Below are positions 1 through 8,328 of a DNA stretch of 27,042 nt, piece by piece. The notes below the pieces were generated by a model. The model was not told where the DNA came from and made no database searches. It worked only from the letters and a program-made list of their open reading frames with translations. The DNA lies in assembly GCA_002352635.1 (NCBI GenBank), contig DEIT01000140.1:21191-48232 (forward strand), in the 5' to 3' direction. This stretch comes from Hyphomicrobiaceae bacterium UBA2767 (lineage in GTDB: Bacteria; Pseudomonadota; Alphaproteobacteria; Rhizobiales; Methyloligellaceae). Made by a program: the position numbers and the translations under genes. The number at the start of each line of letters is the position of its first letter. Within the stretch, counting starts at the first letter, position 1.

Positions 1-1727
1 GACGTGCGCCGTCTACGCGATTCTGCAAGGCGATTCTCAGCCCAGATCTTACCGCCATGCGCAATCACAATTTGCTGCGAGATGTTGAGGCCAAGGCCCG
101 AATTCTTACCGAAGGCATCTTCACCCGGGCGATCCGTATAAAACCGGTCGAAAATCTTGCTGAGATTATCGGGAGGAATTCCTGGCCCCTCATCTTCAAC
201 GACAATCTCGATCTCTCCACCGACACGACGGACGGATACCGAAATCGTGCTGCGTTTGGGCGAGAACGAGACGGCATTATCCAGCAGATTTGTGATGACT
301 TGCCCCAAACGGATGTCGTGCCCGAGAACGACGTACCGGTTCTCGTCGCGCGACGCACGTTCGGGAACCTCCACGACAATTTTTGGCATCTGCGTGCGGC
401 CAGACTGGCTGAAAGTTGGAATGATCGACTGAAGCATTTGCGCGACGTCAACCGGCTCCGCATCCTCCCGGGTCAGTTCGGCATCAAGTCGAGACGCATC
501 GGAAATGTCAGTTATCAAGCGGTCAAGCCGACGTACATCATCGTCGATGACCTCGATAAGACGCTGATGCGATTCCTTCGTCTTAACGCGGGGAAGTGTC
601 TCCGCGGCACTGCGTAGTGACGTCAGGGGATTCTTCAGTTCATGCGACACGTCTGCAGCGAAACTTTCAATCGCATCCATCCGGCGATAGAGCGCCGCTG
701 TCATATCGCGCAGCGCGCCTGAAAGATGGCCGATTTCGTCGGATCTGTAAGTATAGTCCGGTATTTCCGCCCGTGCCTTTATACGCCGGCGTACACGTTC
801 CGCCGCATCGGACAAGTCCCTGATCGGCCCGGCGATGGTGTGCGCCATGAGAATTGACAACAACATCGTGACGGCCGCCGCGTAGAGCCCCATGCGAATG
901 ATTTCCCAACGCTCGCCCGCAACAATGTCGTCAATATCTCCTCCTCGTGTGGAGAGCAGGAGAACACCGAGAACCGCGCGAACCGGCTGGATGGGAACAG
1001 CGACGGAAACGATCAGCTCGCCTCTGTCGTTTGCCCGCACAATTGGCACGGAAACGCCGGAAAGCGCGGACGCCACCTCGGTAATCTGCTTGCCGTTGAC
1101 GCTGGCATCCTCGATGGAAGGTGGCAAATCCTGCGGCCATAGCCATTGGGAAAGCCTGCGCCAGTATTTTGTGAAAACATCGGGTTTTCGCTGATTTAAC
1201 GGCGGCAGATCGTAGCGGAGAATCTGGCCGCGTGAATACAGGGTCTCTGAGTCGAGTATGAGCGCACCACTGCGGTCATAGATGCGCGCCCGTGTCCTGG
1301 TTGGCCTGATCAAGTCACGAAGTTCAGGCGCAGCCCGCTCGGGATTTATCGAAAATTCGAGCGAACCAAGGCCTTGGTCCAGCTGGGTAATCCCGGTTGG
1401 TTGGTTGCTGGATTCAATCTCCAGTGCCACCCGTTCAGTATCGATGGCTGCTGATGCACCAATAGCGCTTGCAATGATTTCGCCCTGGGTCAACAAGCTC
1501 TGAACTTTCGCCTCAATCAGACCGGCGCGGAACTGATTGAGGAACAGAATTCCCGTTACAAGAATGGCAAAGCCAAACAGGTTCAGGATAACAATGCGCT
1601 GGGTCAGGCTGGCGAAAGGAAATCCCGACTCAACCTTCTGCGCAACACGGCGAAGCATATCGCGAGGAAAGCGCAGAAAGCGCTTGGTGCCGGAAATATT
1701 TATCGACCGATTTGTCTCAACGGCCAT
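1..1727 (-). CDS. chvG: ChvG sensor histidine kinase (C-terminus cut by window edge)
   Basis: Membrane histidine kinase that phosphorylates ChvI; in rhizobia and Agrobacterium (ChvG/ExoS) this pair controls acid, envelope and host-association responses. Translating the minus strand from the ATG at 1727 gives about 575 residues without a stop; probably about 20 C-terminal residues lie outside the window. Visible parts: basic N-terminus, a membrane segment at about 44-65, a periplasmic sensor region to about 275, a second membrane segment at about 278-298, a HAMP linker, the H-box SHELKNPLTSL with phospho-acceptor His362, then the ATPase domain with N-box NLLDNAVSFSP, G1 box DEGPGIP and G2 box GLGLNISQQIV. 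It follows chvI by 15 bases, so the two are almost certainly cotranscribed. The Shine-Dalgarno before 1727 is weak, which leaves the start slightly uncertain. Family assignment is strong from the overall sequence and from its partner. Confidence 0.93.
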   Translation of the reverse strand, partial: MAVETNRSINISGTKRFLRFPRDMLRRVAQKVESGFPFASLTQRIVILNLFGFAILVTGILFLNQFRAGLIEAKVQSLLTQGEIIASAIGASAAIDTERVALEIESSNQPTGITQLDQGLGSLEFSINPERAAPELRDLIRPTRTRARIYDRSGALILDSETLYSRGQILRYDLPPLNQRKPDVFTKYWRRLSQWLWPQDLPPSIEDASVNGKQITEVASALSGVSVPIVRANDRGELIVSVAVPIQPVRAVLGVLLLSTRGGDIDDIVAGERWEIIRMGLYAAAVTMLLSILMAHTIAGPIRDLSDAAERVRRRIKARAEIPDYTYRSDEIGHLSGALRDMTAALYRRMDAIESFAADVSHELKNPLTSLRSAAETLPRVKTKESHQRLIEVIDDDVRRLDRLITDISDASRLDAELTREDAEPVDVAQMLQSIIPTFSQSGRTQMPKIVVEVPERASRDENRYVVLGHDIRLGQVITNLLDNAVSFSPKRSTISVSVRRVGGEIEIVVEDEGPGIPPDNLSKIFDRFYTDRPGEDAFGKNSGLGLNISQQIVIAHGGKIWAENRLAESRRRRT

Positions 1728-1742
1728 CGCCAGGTGTGCTCA

Positions 1743-2441
1743 TCAGCTTTCTTTGAATCGATAGCCCACACCATAAAGCGTTTCGATCACGTCGAACTTC
1801 TCATCGGCGTATTTGAATTTTTTGCGAAGCCGTTTGATGTGACTGTCGATCGTGCGGTCATCGACATAGACCTGATCATCGTAGGCTGCATCCATCAACG
1901 CATCACGGCTTTTGACGACGCCCGGCCTCTGGGCCAAGGCTTGCAGGATGAGAAATTCCGTGACTGTCAACGTCACCTGATTACCGTCCCACTCGCACGT
2001 GTGGCGTTCTGAATCCAGTTTCAGTTTTCCGCGCTCCAGAACCTTCGCGGAATTTTCAACGGCTGCCGATGCCTCGCGTGGCTGGGCGCGCCGCAGAACA
2101 GCCTTGACCCGCTCGACGAGAAGTCGCTGGGAAAACGGTTTGCGGATGTAATCGTCCGCGCCCATCTTGAGGCCGAACAGCTCGTCTATCTCCTCATCCT
2201 TGGATGTGAGAAAGATGACCGGCATTTCCGATTTCTGACGCAGGCGGCGCAATAGCTCCATACCGTCCATGCGCGGCATCTTGATATCGAGGATGGCGAG
2301 ATCCGGTGGATTGCCGGTCAAACCATCCAGCGCGGAAGACCCGTCGTTGTAGGTTTGCGTGGCATATCCTTCCGATTCGAGCGCCATACGCAGCGAAGTC
2401 AGGATATTCCGGTCGTCATCGACTAATGCAATTGTCGGCAT
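1743..2441 (-). CDS. chvI: ChvI response regulator (OmpR/PhoB family)
   Basis: DNA-binding response regulator, partner of ChvG. The receiver domain (residues about 3-115) has the acidic pocket DDD at 8-10, phospho-acceptor Asp52 in LAILDIKMPRMDG, the switch residue Thr in IFLTSKDEEIDELFGLKMGADD, and Lys in IRKPFSQR. A winged-helix DNA-binding domain follows (about 130-228), ending in the usual DSHIKRLRKKF and GVGYRF motifs. I prefer the ATG at 2441 (232 aa), because family members begin directly with a sequence like MPTIALVDDD and an AGGGA site lies 7 bases upstream. An in-frame ATG at 2465 would add eight residues. It leads the chvI-chvG operon and is transcribed away from the HugZ-like gene. 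The wording around the receiver domain is nearly identical to rhizobial ChvI as I recall it. Confidence 0.95.
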   Translation of the reverse strand: MPTIALVDDDRNILTSLRMALESEGYATQTYNDGSSALDGLTGNPPDLAILDIKMPRMDGMELLRRLRQKSEMPVIFLTSKDEEIDELFGLKMGADDYIRKPFSQRLLVERVKAVLRRAQPREASAAVENSAKVLERGKLKLDSERHTCEWDGNQVTLTVTEFLILQALAQRPGVVKSRDALMDAAYDDQVYVDDRTIDSHIKRLRKKFKYADEKFDVIETLYGVGYRFKES

Positions 2442-2491
2442 TTGTTTATCCCTCGCGGTAGACATTCGTCCCCCCGCGGCGGTTTATGGTC

Positions 2492-2508
2492 GCAAATTGG
2501 GCAAATTG
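2492..2508. promoter_or_regulatory. Tandem GCAAATTG repeat in the chvI / hugZ-like divergent region
   Basis: Two copies of GCAAATTG start at 2492 and 2501, nine bases apart, within the 137-bp gap between the two divergent start codons. A similar CAAAT-GGG-AAATT arrangement occurs upstream of pckA near 3319-3341. This could be an operator for a shared regulator such as ChvI, but that is inference; the repeats themselves are seen directly. Confidence 0.3.
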
Positions 2509-2578
2509 TGGCACGATATGTAGTGCCATCTGCCGAAAAATGATACCGGCTTTAAACCATATGGCAAACGCTGGAAAT

Positions 2579-3310
2579 ATGACAGTCCCCGGGGAGCAAG
2601 AAAGAATCCAGCCAGATCAATGGTCCCGGGGCATAATACGCCGCGCATTGAAGGCCTCGCTGGCCACTTTGAACCGCAATACCGGCACCCCTTACGCCTC
2701 GCTTGTAACCGTCGCAACCATGCCAGGGAATGCGCCGCTGACCCTGATTTCCACACTTGCGGAGCATACCAAAAACCTGTTGCAGGACCCCCGTGCGTCG
2801 ATCTTGTTTGACGAGACGGGTGGATATGGTGATCCCCTTGAAGGGGCACGGGTCAGCGTCTCTGGTATTCTGGAAAAGACGGACGATCCCCATGCGCGGG
2901 CGCGGTTTCTGAGCCGGCATCCTTCGGCAGCTATGTATGCCGATTTTGAAGATTTCGATTTTTATTCCCTGAATGCCGAGGGGGCTCACTTCGTGGGCGG
3001 CTTTGGCCGCATAACCGACATTCCGCCCGATGGTCTGCAAACCGACATTGCCGATGCGGCCACTCTCATTGAGGCGGAGCCGGATATTGTTGCGCATATG
3101 AACGAAGAACATGCCGACGCAACCCAGCTCTATGCAACCAAGTTGCTTGGCGCGAAGCCCGGCACCTGGCGATTTGTGTCCTGCGACCCTGAAGGATGCG
3201 ATCTTGTCTGCGGGGAAACCGGTCTGCGGCTTGATTTTCCCCACCGCGTCACAACGCCGCAAGATGTGCGCAAAGCCTTGGTTGAACTGGTGCAGTTGGC
3301 ACGCGGTTAA
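2579..3310 (+). CDS. HugZ-family FMN-binding split-barrel protein with DUF2470 domain
   Basis: About 243 residues when started at ATG 2579. The N-terminal part (about 15-145) resembles the pyridoxamine-phosphate-oxidase-like split barrel: RALKASLATLNRNTGTPYASLV at its start, then PLTLISTLAEHTKNLLQDPRASILF. The C-terminal part (about 160-240) matches DUF2470, with the typical IVAHMNEEHADATQLYA segment holding histidines found in heme-utilisation proteins of the HugZ family. Such proteins bind or degrade heme, or act as general flavin/heme proteins; no substrate can be fixed here. In-frame ATGs at 2486, 2540 and 2561 would give longer products, but none has a good Shine-Dalgarno, and 2579 fits the family's usual length. 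It lies divergently beside chvI and upstream of pckA in the same direction. There is no signal peptide, so it is cytoplasmic. Confidence 0.82.
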   Translation: MTVPGEQERIQPDQWSRGIIRRALKASLATLNRNTGTPYASLVTVATMPGNAPLTLISTLAEHTKNLLQDPRASILFDETGGYGDPLEGARVSVSGILEKTDDPHARARFLSRHPSAAMYADFEDFDFYSLNAEGAHFVGGFGRITDIPPDGLQTDIADAATLIEAEPDIVAHMNEEHADATQLYATKLLGAKPGTWRFVSCDPEGCDLVCGETGLRLDFPHRVTTPQDVRKALVELVQLARG

Positions 3311-3318
3311 CCAATGCG

Positions 3319-3341
3319 ACAAATGGGGTAAATTATTTGTG
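3319..3341. promoter_or_regulatory. Inverted repeat ACAAAT-N10-ATTTGT upstream of pckA
   Basis: ACAAAT at 3319-3324 and ATTTGT at 3335-3340 form an inverted repeat with a 10-base spacer, in the 210-bp gap between the hugZ-like stop and the pckA start. The symmetry suggests an operator. The regulator is unknown; the resemblance to the repeat in front of chvI is noted as a finding. Confidence 0.3.
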
Positions 3342-3520
3342 ACAAAACTGGTTGATTCAATCGTCCAAATGGTGACGATTGGCTCCCTCGTCCGCCTGCG
3401 CCCTTGCGGAAGCGAGCAGCGCTCATTAAGAAGCGCGTCTTGCAATCCGTTGGCGGTTTTGCGGTGCAGCCATACCGGCGGCGGATGCGGGACAAAGAGC
3501 TTGTGCTAGGGAGTGGACAC

Positions 3521-5128
3521 ATGGCGGGTACCGGAGGCAATGCTGCCGGTAAAACCTCGTTCCCGATCGAGAATCCGGGAACGCATCACAAAAACACGTC
3601 TGCCAATACGCTGATCGAGCATGCGCTCGCTCGGCAGGAGGGCAAGACTACAGGTCTCGGTGCGCTTACCGTCGAAACGGGGGCACATACAGGCCGCGCT
3701 GCGCGCGACAAATATATCGTCCGCGATGCAACAACCGAGGACACGGTCTGGTGGGACAACAACCAGCCCATGAGCCCGGAGCATTTCGAGACGCTGCTGG
3801 CAGATTTTCAAGCCCATGCGGAAGGACGAGAGCTCTATGTACAGGAGTTGTTTGCCGGCGCAGACACAACCCACAGGCTGCCGGCCCGGATTTATCTTGA
3901 GTTCGCCTGGCATGCTTTATTCATCCAGTATTTGTTGCGCAGGCCCGATGCTTCTGAGCTGAGCGGGTTTTCACCTGAATTCACGGTCGTCAATCTACCG
4001 AGTTTCCGCGCCGACCCGGAGCGCCATGGCACGCGCTCCGATACCGTCATCGCCTGCGATTTTACCCGCAAACTTGTGCTCATTGGCGGCACATCCTATG
4101 CGGGCGAAACAAAGAAATCGGTGTTCGGCTATTTGAATTTTCTGCTTCCCGAAAAGGGCATCATGCCGATGCATTGCTCCGCCAACGAGAGCATGAATGG
4201 CGGCGGTTCGGCCGTGTTTTTCGGACTGTCGGGAACTGGCAAGACAACGCTTTCTGCTGATCCCAGGCGCACCTTACTTGGCGATGATGAGCATGGCTGG
4301 TCGGACAAAGGCATCTACAATTTCGAAGGCGGCTGCTACGCGAAAACCATAAACCTGTCGCGCGAAGCAGAGCCTGAAATCTATGACGCGTCGATCCGCG
4401 AAGGAGCACTGCTCGAAAATGTGGTGCTGAACGCTGACGGTACGCCGGACTTTGACGACGGTACCCTTACCGAAAACGCGCGATCAGCCTATCCTCTGGA
4501 ATTCATTCCGAATGCGAGCGACACCGGCATTTCGGAGCATCCGAGCAATATCGTCATGCTGACTGCGGATGCTTATGGCGTATTGCCGCCAATCGCCAGG
4601 CTGACGCCAAGCCAGGCGATGTACCACTTCCTGTCGGGCTATACCGCAAAGGTTGCTGGCACGGAGAAAGGTCTCGATGGTGTACAAGCGACCTTTTCTA
4701 CCTGTTTCGGTGCGCCCTTTATGCCGCGCCACCCGAGCGTCTACGGCAATCTCCTGCGCGAGTTGATCGCTGAGCACAATGTCGATTGCTGGCTCGTGAA
4801 TACAGGCTGGACAGGCGGCGAATATGGGACAGGCCATCGCATGCCCATCAAAGCCACCCGCGCATTGCTGAATGCGGCGCTCAATGGCAGCCTTGCAGAC
4901 GTCGAGATGCGCAGAGACCCTGTGTTCGGTTTTCAGGTTCCAGTAGCGGTGGAAGGAGTCGACAGCACGATTCTGAACCCTCGCGACACATGGTCAGATC
5001 AGGCAGCATATGACCAACAGGCCAAGGCGCTCGTTGACATGTTTATCGAGAATTTCGAGAAATTCGAAACCCACGTCGATGCTGATGTTCGCGACGCAGC
5101 CCCCACCATGCGGAATGCCGCTGAGTAG
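3521..5128 (+). CDS. pckA: Phosphoenolpyruvate carboxykinase (ATP)
   Basis: Converts oxaloacetate and ATP to phosphoenolpyruvate, CO2 and ADP, the entry step of gluconeogenesis from TCA-cycle intermediates; cytoplasmic. The ATG at 3521 gives 535 aa, the usual length for the bacterial ATP-dependent enzyme, and has AGGGAG seven bases upstream; the frame is open to 3404 but without support. Key motifs: HTGRAARDKYIV near the N-terminus (substrate-binding Arg), HCSANES, the P-loop GLSGTGKTT at 235-243 (Lys241), kinase-2 GDDEHGWS with Asp255/Asp256 for metal, FEGGCYAK, and NTGWTGGEYGTGHRM. Proximity to chvI-chvG is a well-known rhizobial arrangement, here with a HugZ-like gene inserted between. It is followed by a convergent dioxygenase gene. 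No active-site residue looks altered. Confidence 0.97.
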   Translation: MAGTGGNAAGKTSFPIENPGTHHKNTSANTLIEHALARQEGKTTGLGALTVETGAHTGRAARDKYIVRDATTEDTVWWDNNQPMSPEHFETLLADFQAHAEGRELYVQELFAGADTTHRLPARIYLEFAWHALFIQYLLRRPDASELSGFSPEFTVVNLPSFRADPERHGTRSDTVIACDFTRKLVLIGGTSYAGETKKSVFGYLNFLLPEKGIMPMHCSANESMNGGGSAVFFGLSGTGKTTLSADPRRTLLGDDEHGWSDKGIYNFEGGCYAKTINLSREAEPEIYDASIREGALLENVVLNADGTPDFDDGTLTENARSAYPLEFIPNASDTGISEHPSNIVMLTADAYGVLPPIARLTPSQAMYHFLSGYTAKVAGTEKGLDGVQATFSTCFGAPFMPRHPSVYGNLLRELIAEHNVDCWLVNTGWTGGEYGTGHRMPIKATRALLNAALNGSLADVEMRRDPVFGFQVPVAVEGVDSTILNPRDTWSDQAAYDQQAKALVDMFIENFEKFETHVDADVRDAAPTMRNAAE

Positions 5129-5159
5129 CAAACAGGCTACTCGGAATTGGACCCGTTTG
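5129..5159. terminator. Possible weak hairpin terminator after pckA
   Basis: CAAACAGG (5129-5136), immediately after the pckA stop, can pair with CCCGTTTG (5152-5159) with one mismatch and a 15-base loop. No run of T follows, so a classical intrinsic terminator is not supported; its place between convergent genes is the main argument. Confidence 0.25.
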
Positions 5160-5187
5160 GCTTACTGCAGTTGATACCCGAGCAGAC

Positions 5188-5745
5188 CTAGCCGGGCTTT
5201 ACGAAGGAATTCGCGTCCTCGAACAGGCGGAGGTTCTTTTCGACATCGTAAGCTTGCTCGGTCAGGTCTTCTGTTTCCCATTCACTGCGCTCTTCTTCAA
5301 AGAAATCGCCCCCATATACGTGGATCGCCCCCGTCAGTTTCGCCGTCGGATTGGTCACTGAATGGATGATATCCGGTCCAAGTGGTGTTGATTCGCCCCT
5401 GCCAAGTGATTTGGCACCGGCGGCCTCGATGCGCCCGGTTGGATCGTCTTTGATACGCCGCCAGAAAATATTGTCCTCCCGCCCCCCATAGACGCCAATG
5501 ACGGCCCACATGTTGTGATTGTGCGGCATGATCGTCATTCGCGGCGCCCAAACAACATTGATGATGGTGAGAGTGTCCGAGCAATAGAGTTTCTGGACTT
5601 CGCCTTTCGTGGGGTCTCCCAATGCTTGCAGCAACTGCCCCGGCTCACTTACCGCCCGTGCGACGATATCCTGAATAGGCTTGTGGGTCGGATCACCGTC
5701 TACGGCGGTACGGCAATCATCGATGAATCTCTCAAGATCAAACAT
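5188..5745 (-). CDS. Cysteine-dioxygenase-like cupin (thiol dioxygenase family)
   Basis: A 185-residue single-domain cupin. His75 and His77 in MPHNHNMWAVIGVYGG and His128 in GPDIIHSVTNP reproduce the three-histidine iron site of the cysteine dioxygenase / thiol dioxygenase family, which adds O2 to a free thiol to give a sulfinate. The C-terminal AIHVYGGDFF is the usual last strand. The actual substrate (cysteine, 3-mercaptopropionate or another thiol) cannot be read from the sequence. The frame opens upstream to 5868, but ATG 5745 is preferred: GGAG lies six bases before it and the protein begins at the family's normal position. No signal peptide. It is divergent from the TPR/2OG-oxygenase gene with 100 bases between start codons, so the two may share regulation. 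It converges on pckA. Confidence 0.78.
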   Translation of the reverse strand: MFDLERFIDDCRTAVDGDPTHKPIQDIVARAVSEPGQLLQALGDPTKGEVQKLYCSDTLTIINVVWAPRMTIMPHNHNMWAVIGVYGGREDNIFWRRIKDDPTGRIEAAGAKSLGRGESTPLGPDIIHSVTNPTAKLTGAIHVYGGDFFEEERSEWETEDLTEQAYDVEKNLRLFEDANSFVKPG

Positions 5746-5845
5746 TCTGTACTCCGCATGCTGAGTATTTCGAACGCACGATAACCGGACAAATTTCCAA
5801 TCGCAATTGCGTAATCTCACTAGCGACTGATATGACTTTTCTCCC

Positions 5846-7600
5846 ATGAGAAAGTCCGGAAAAAGCAAAGCTCGCCCGCCAAAACCCAGAGGGCGCCCCA
5901 GGCAGAAGAAAGTCGCGCAGCCGAAAGCAAAGACTGCAGCACCGTCTCCGGCCGAGCTCTATTCCGGGGGGTTTGATTTCACCTCCCCCAGCGCACCGGC
6001 AATCGAAACGGATTTTCTCAACCTCGCCCGCGCGCAGCTTCAGCTCGGCAAACCCGACGAGGCGCTTGCATTTGCGCGCCAGGCGCTTGCCGCCAATGCG
6101 GAAGACCCACAGGCTCTCAATATTGCCGGCGTTTCGGCATTCCAGTCGGGCAATCACGATGAGGGCCTTGATTTGCTTCGCACCGCGATTGCCTTCGCGC
6201 CGAACAATGCGGAAGCCCAAACCAATCTCGGCAATGTTCTTGCAGCCCTCGACCAACCTGCCGAGGCGGAAGCGTCATACAGGAATGCTATCGACGCAGA
6301 TCCGGACTATGCAGAAGCTGCCTTCAATCTTGGAGTGCTGATGGAGACTCAGGCGCGCAACGAGGATGCTCTTTCTGCCTATGAGCGCGCCCTTGATATC
6401 TCACATGATCATTCAGGTGCGCAGCAGGGGCGCGGGAACGCACTCAAAGCTCTCAAACGCCTCGATGAGGCTAAGGTCGTCTACAAGGCAGCACTTGCAC
6501 GCAACCCCGCGTCGCCCGAAGCGCGGACCAACCTTGCCGCAGTCATGCAGGAACTTGGCGATTTCAAGGGCGCCGCCAGTGAAGCAAAAAGGGCTTTCGA
6601 AGCTGATCCTGATCTGCTTGAGGCGGAATACAATTACGCTATCGCCTGCCAGGAACTCGGACGCTACGAGGAGGCGATTAAGGCCTATCGGCATGTTCTG
6701 GCGGAAGTACCTGAGCATGCGGCAAGTGCTCTGAATATCGGCTATGGGCTGCAACAACTTGGCAAGTTCGAAGAGGCCGCGCACGCTTACAAACAAGCGA
6801 TCGAAATCGACCCTGCCTTTGCAAAGGCTCATGTCAATTTGGCGGACTTGCAATTGCAGCAGGGTATGCCGGACGCTGCTCTTGAGATATGTGATGAATA
6901 CCTCACTCACCATCCGGGGCAAACCGACCTGCTTGCTTTCAAGGCCGTTGCCTTGCGGGACCTAGGTGAGCAGGGCGCAGCGCTCGAGCTAATCGATTTC
7001 GACCGATTTGTCCGTACTGTCCATATCACTCCACCGGATGAATATGGCGGGCTGGAAGCATTCAACGCCGCGTTGTGCGACCATGTTCAGGGGCATCCAA
7101 CCTTAACCTTCTCGCCGCAAAGCCACGCCACCCGTGAAGGCAAACATTCCGGTGAATTGCTTGCAGACCCCAAAGGTCCGATTGCCGGACTTGAAGCAGA
7201 AATCCTGAAAGCGGCATCGGCCTACCGCGATGCGCTCTCAGACAACGGCCATCCGTTCGTAGGGCGTCGCCCCAGGGACTGGACACTGTCAGTATGGGGC
7301 GTTGTCATGCAGGCTTCCGGACACCAGATTCCACACATCCATCCCGCCGCCTGGCTGAGCGGGGTCTACTATCCAAGACTTCCGGAAACCGTCGGCAGCG
7401 ACGATGGCGGCAAGGCGGGGTGGATAGAGTTCGGGCGGCCGCCGGAACATTTTCACAATAAGATCGAACCGGAGACGCTTTCTGTCCAGCCCGAGCCAGG
7501 GCTAATGGTATTGTTCCCCTCATACTTCTATCACCACACTGTACCCTTCGAGGCTGCGGGCACACGCCTATCCATCGCGTTCGACCTGATGCCCGCATGA
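5846..7600 (+). CDS. TPR-repeat protein with C-terminal 2OG-Fe(II) oxygenase domain
   Basis: 584 residues in three parts. Residues 1-45 are rich in Lys, Arg and Pro and are probably disordered. Residues about 52-390 form around ten 34-residue tetratricopeptide repeats, with typical AQTNLGNVLAAL and EAEASYRNAIDADP halves. The last hundred residues match the putative 2OG-Fe(II) oxygenase family that often follows TPRs: HIHPAAWLSGVYY with His497/His499, a GWIEFGRPP strand, YHHTVPF with His563/His564, and Arg574 in GTRLSIAFDL as the likely 2-oxoglutarate anchor. The role is probably hydroxylation of a protein or peptide bound by the repeats; no substrate can be named. There is no signal peptide. 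The Shine-Dalgarno is weak, but no better start is seen. Divergent from the thiol-dioxygenase-like gene. Family call is firm, function open. Confidence 0.85.
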   Translation: MRKSGKSKARPPKPRGRPRQKKVAQPKAKTAAPSPAELYSGGFDFTSPSAPAIETDFLNLARAQLQLGKPDEALAFARQALAANAEDPQALNIAGVSAFQSGNHDEGLDLLRTAIAFAPNNAEAQTNLGNVLAALDQPAEAEASYRNAIDADPDYAEAAFNLGVLMETQARNEDALSAYERALDISHDHSGAQQGRGNALKALKRLDEAKVVYKAALARNPASPEARTNLAAVMQELGDFKGAASEAKRAFEADPDLLEAEYNYAIACQELGRYEEAIKAYRHVLAEVPEHAASALNIGYGLQQLGKFEEAAHAYKQAIEIDPAFAKAHVNLADLQLQQGMPDAALEICDEYLTHHPGQTDLLAFKAVALRDLGEQGAALELIDFDRFVRTVHITPPDEYGGLEAFNAALCDHVQGHPTLTFSPQSHATREGKHSGELLADPKGPIAGLEAEILKAASAYRDALSDNGHPFVGRRPRDWTLSVWGVVMQASGHQIPHIHPAAWLSGVYYPRLPETVGSDDGGKAGWIEFGRPPEHFHNKIEPETLSVQPEPGLMVLFPSYFYHHTVPFEAAGTRLSIAFDLMPA

Positions 7601-7707
7601 CTCAAAAGGCGCATTTTGGTGCCGCAAAATCGACACGGACGGTGTATTCTTTCCGCCGCATACTGTGTAATGCGTAACGAACGGTCAGCATCTGCCAAGG
7701 AAATGTA

Positions 7708-8271
7708 ATGAAAAGACTTTTGAGCACACTCCTCGCCCCTTTTCTTCTCGTCGCGACGTTTACGCCGCAGGCATCAGCGGGACCGTTCGACTGCAGCGTC
7801 GCCTATGACGAGTTCGATAGCTTCATGAACAAGAACTACCTCATCAAGCCCGACGCCTTTGTCCGCACCATTCAGGGCAAGATTTCCCAGGCTGACACAG
7901 CGAAACAGGCAAACGCACTTATGCTGAGCCCCCAACGCCAAGGGATGGGCGTTGCCATCGTCGAAACCAACAAGAAGGCCTATGGCAAGGTGCTGTTCTC
8001 CTGGAGTGGACGCGGCGACCTACGAGGAACACCGCTGCTGATCATGCGCGATGTCACTATGTACAAGAGTGTGGAGGACGGAAACGGTCGACGCATCTAT
8101 CGCGAAATTCGAGTAAGCGCTGCGCAGATGATTGACCTGGATACGGGCCGCGCGACACAGGGAGCGACTGCGGATGTCCGGTATGATGCATCAAACCCCA
8201 AGGAGATCGTTCTTGAAGCGATCAATGGGGCGAAGATTTCCTTCCCCATGGAGACCGCCTGCCGGAAATAA
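7708..8271 (+). CDS. Small secreted protein of unknown function
   Basis: 187 residues starting at ATG 7708, with AGGA seven bases upstream. Residues 1-24 are a clear Sec signal peptide: charged MKR, a hydrophobic core, and a likely cleavage ASA|GPF. The mature protein of about 163 residues has no membrane segment. It has only two cysteines, Cys29 near the new N-terminus and Cys185 three residues from the end, which could form a disulfide closing the chain. The middle looks like a beta-rich domain (KVLFSWSG, PLLIMRDVTMY, RIYREIRVSAAQMIDLDTG). I do not recognise the family. It stands alone, between the TPR oxygenase and the M24-like gene, with about 107 bases upstream that could carry a promoter. 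Confidence 0.72.
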   Translation: MKRLLSTLLAPFLLVATFTPQASAGPFDCSVAYDEFDSFMNKNYLIKPDAFVRTIQGKISQADTAKQANALMLSPQRQGMGVAIVETNKKAYGKVLFSWSGRGDLRGTPLLIMRDVTMYKSVEDGNGRRIYREIRVSAAQMIDLDTGRATQGATADVRYDASNPKEIVLEAINGAKISFPMETACRK

Positions 8272-8328
8272 ACACCTGCATGGCAGGCAGGCCTCCATTT
8301 GACATGACATGCAGCGCGGGAGGCAGCC

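Noticed and set aside
2552..3445. Minus-strand open frame of 297 codons opposite the HugZ-like gene
   Set aside because: Low-complexity, cysteine- and arginine-rich translation without domains; the plus strand encodes a clear family protein.
7613..7630. ATTTTG-N6-CAAAAT hairpin after the TPR oxygenase gene
   Set aside because: Only six mostly A-T pairs and no following T-run; too weak to call a terminator.
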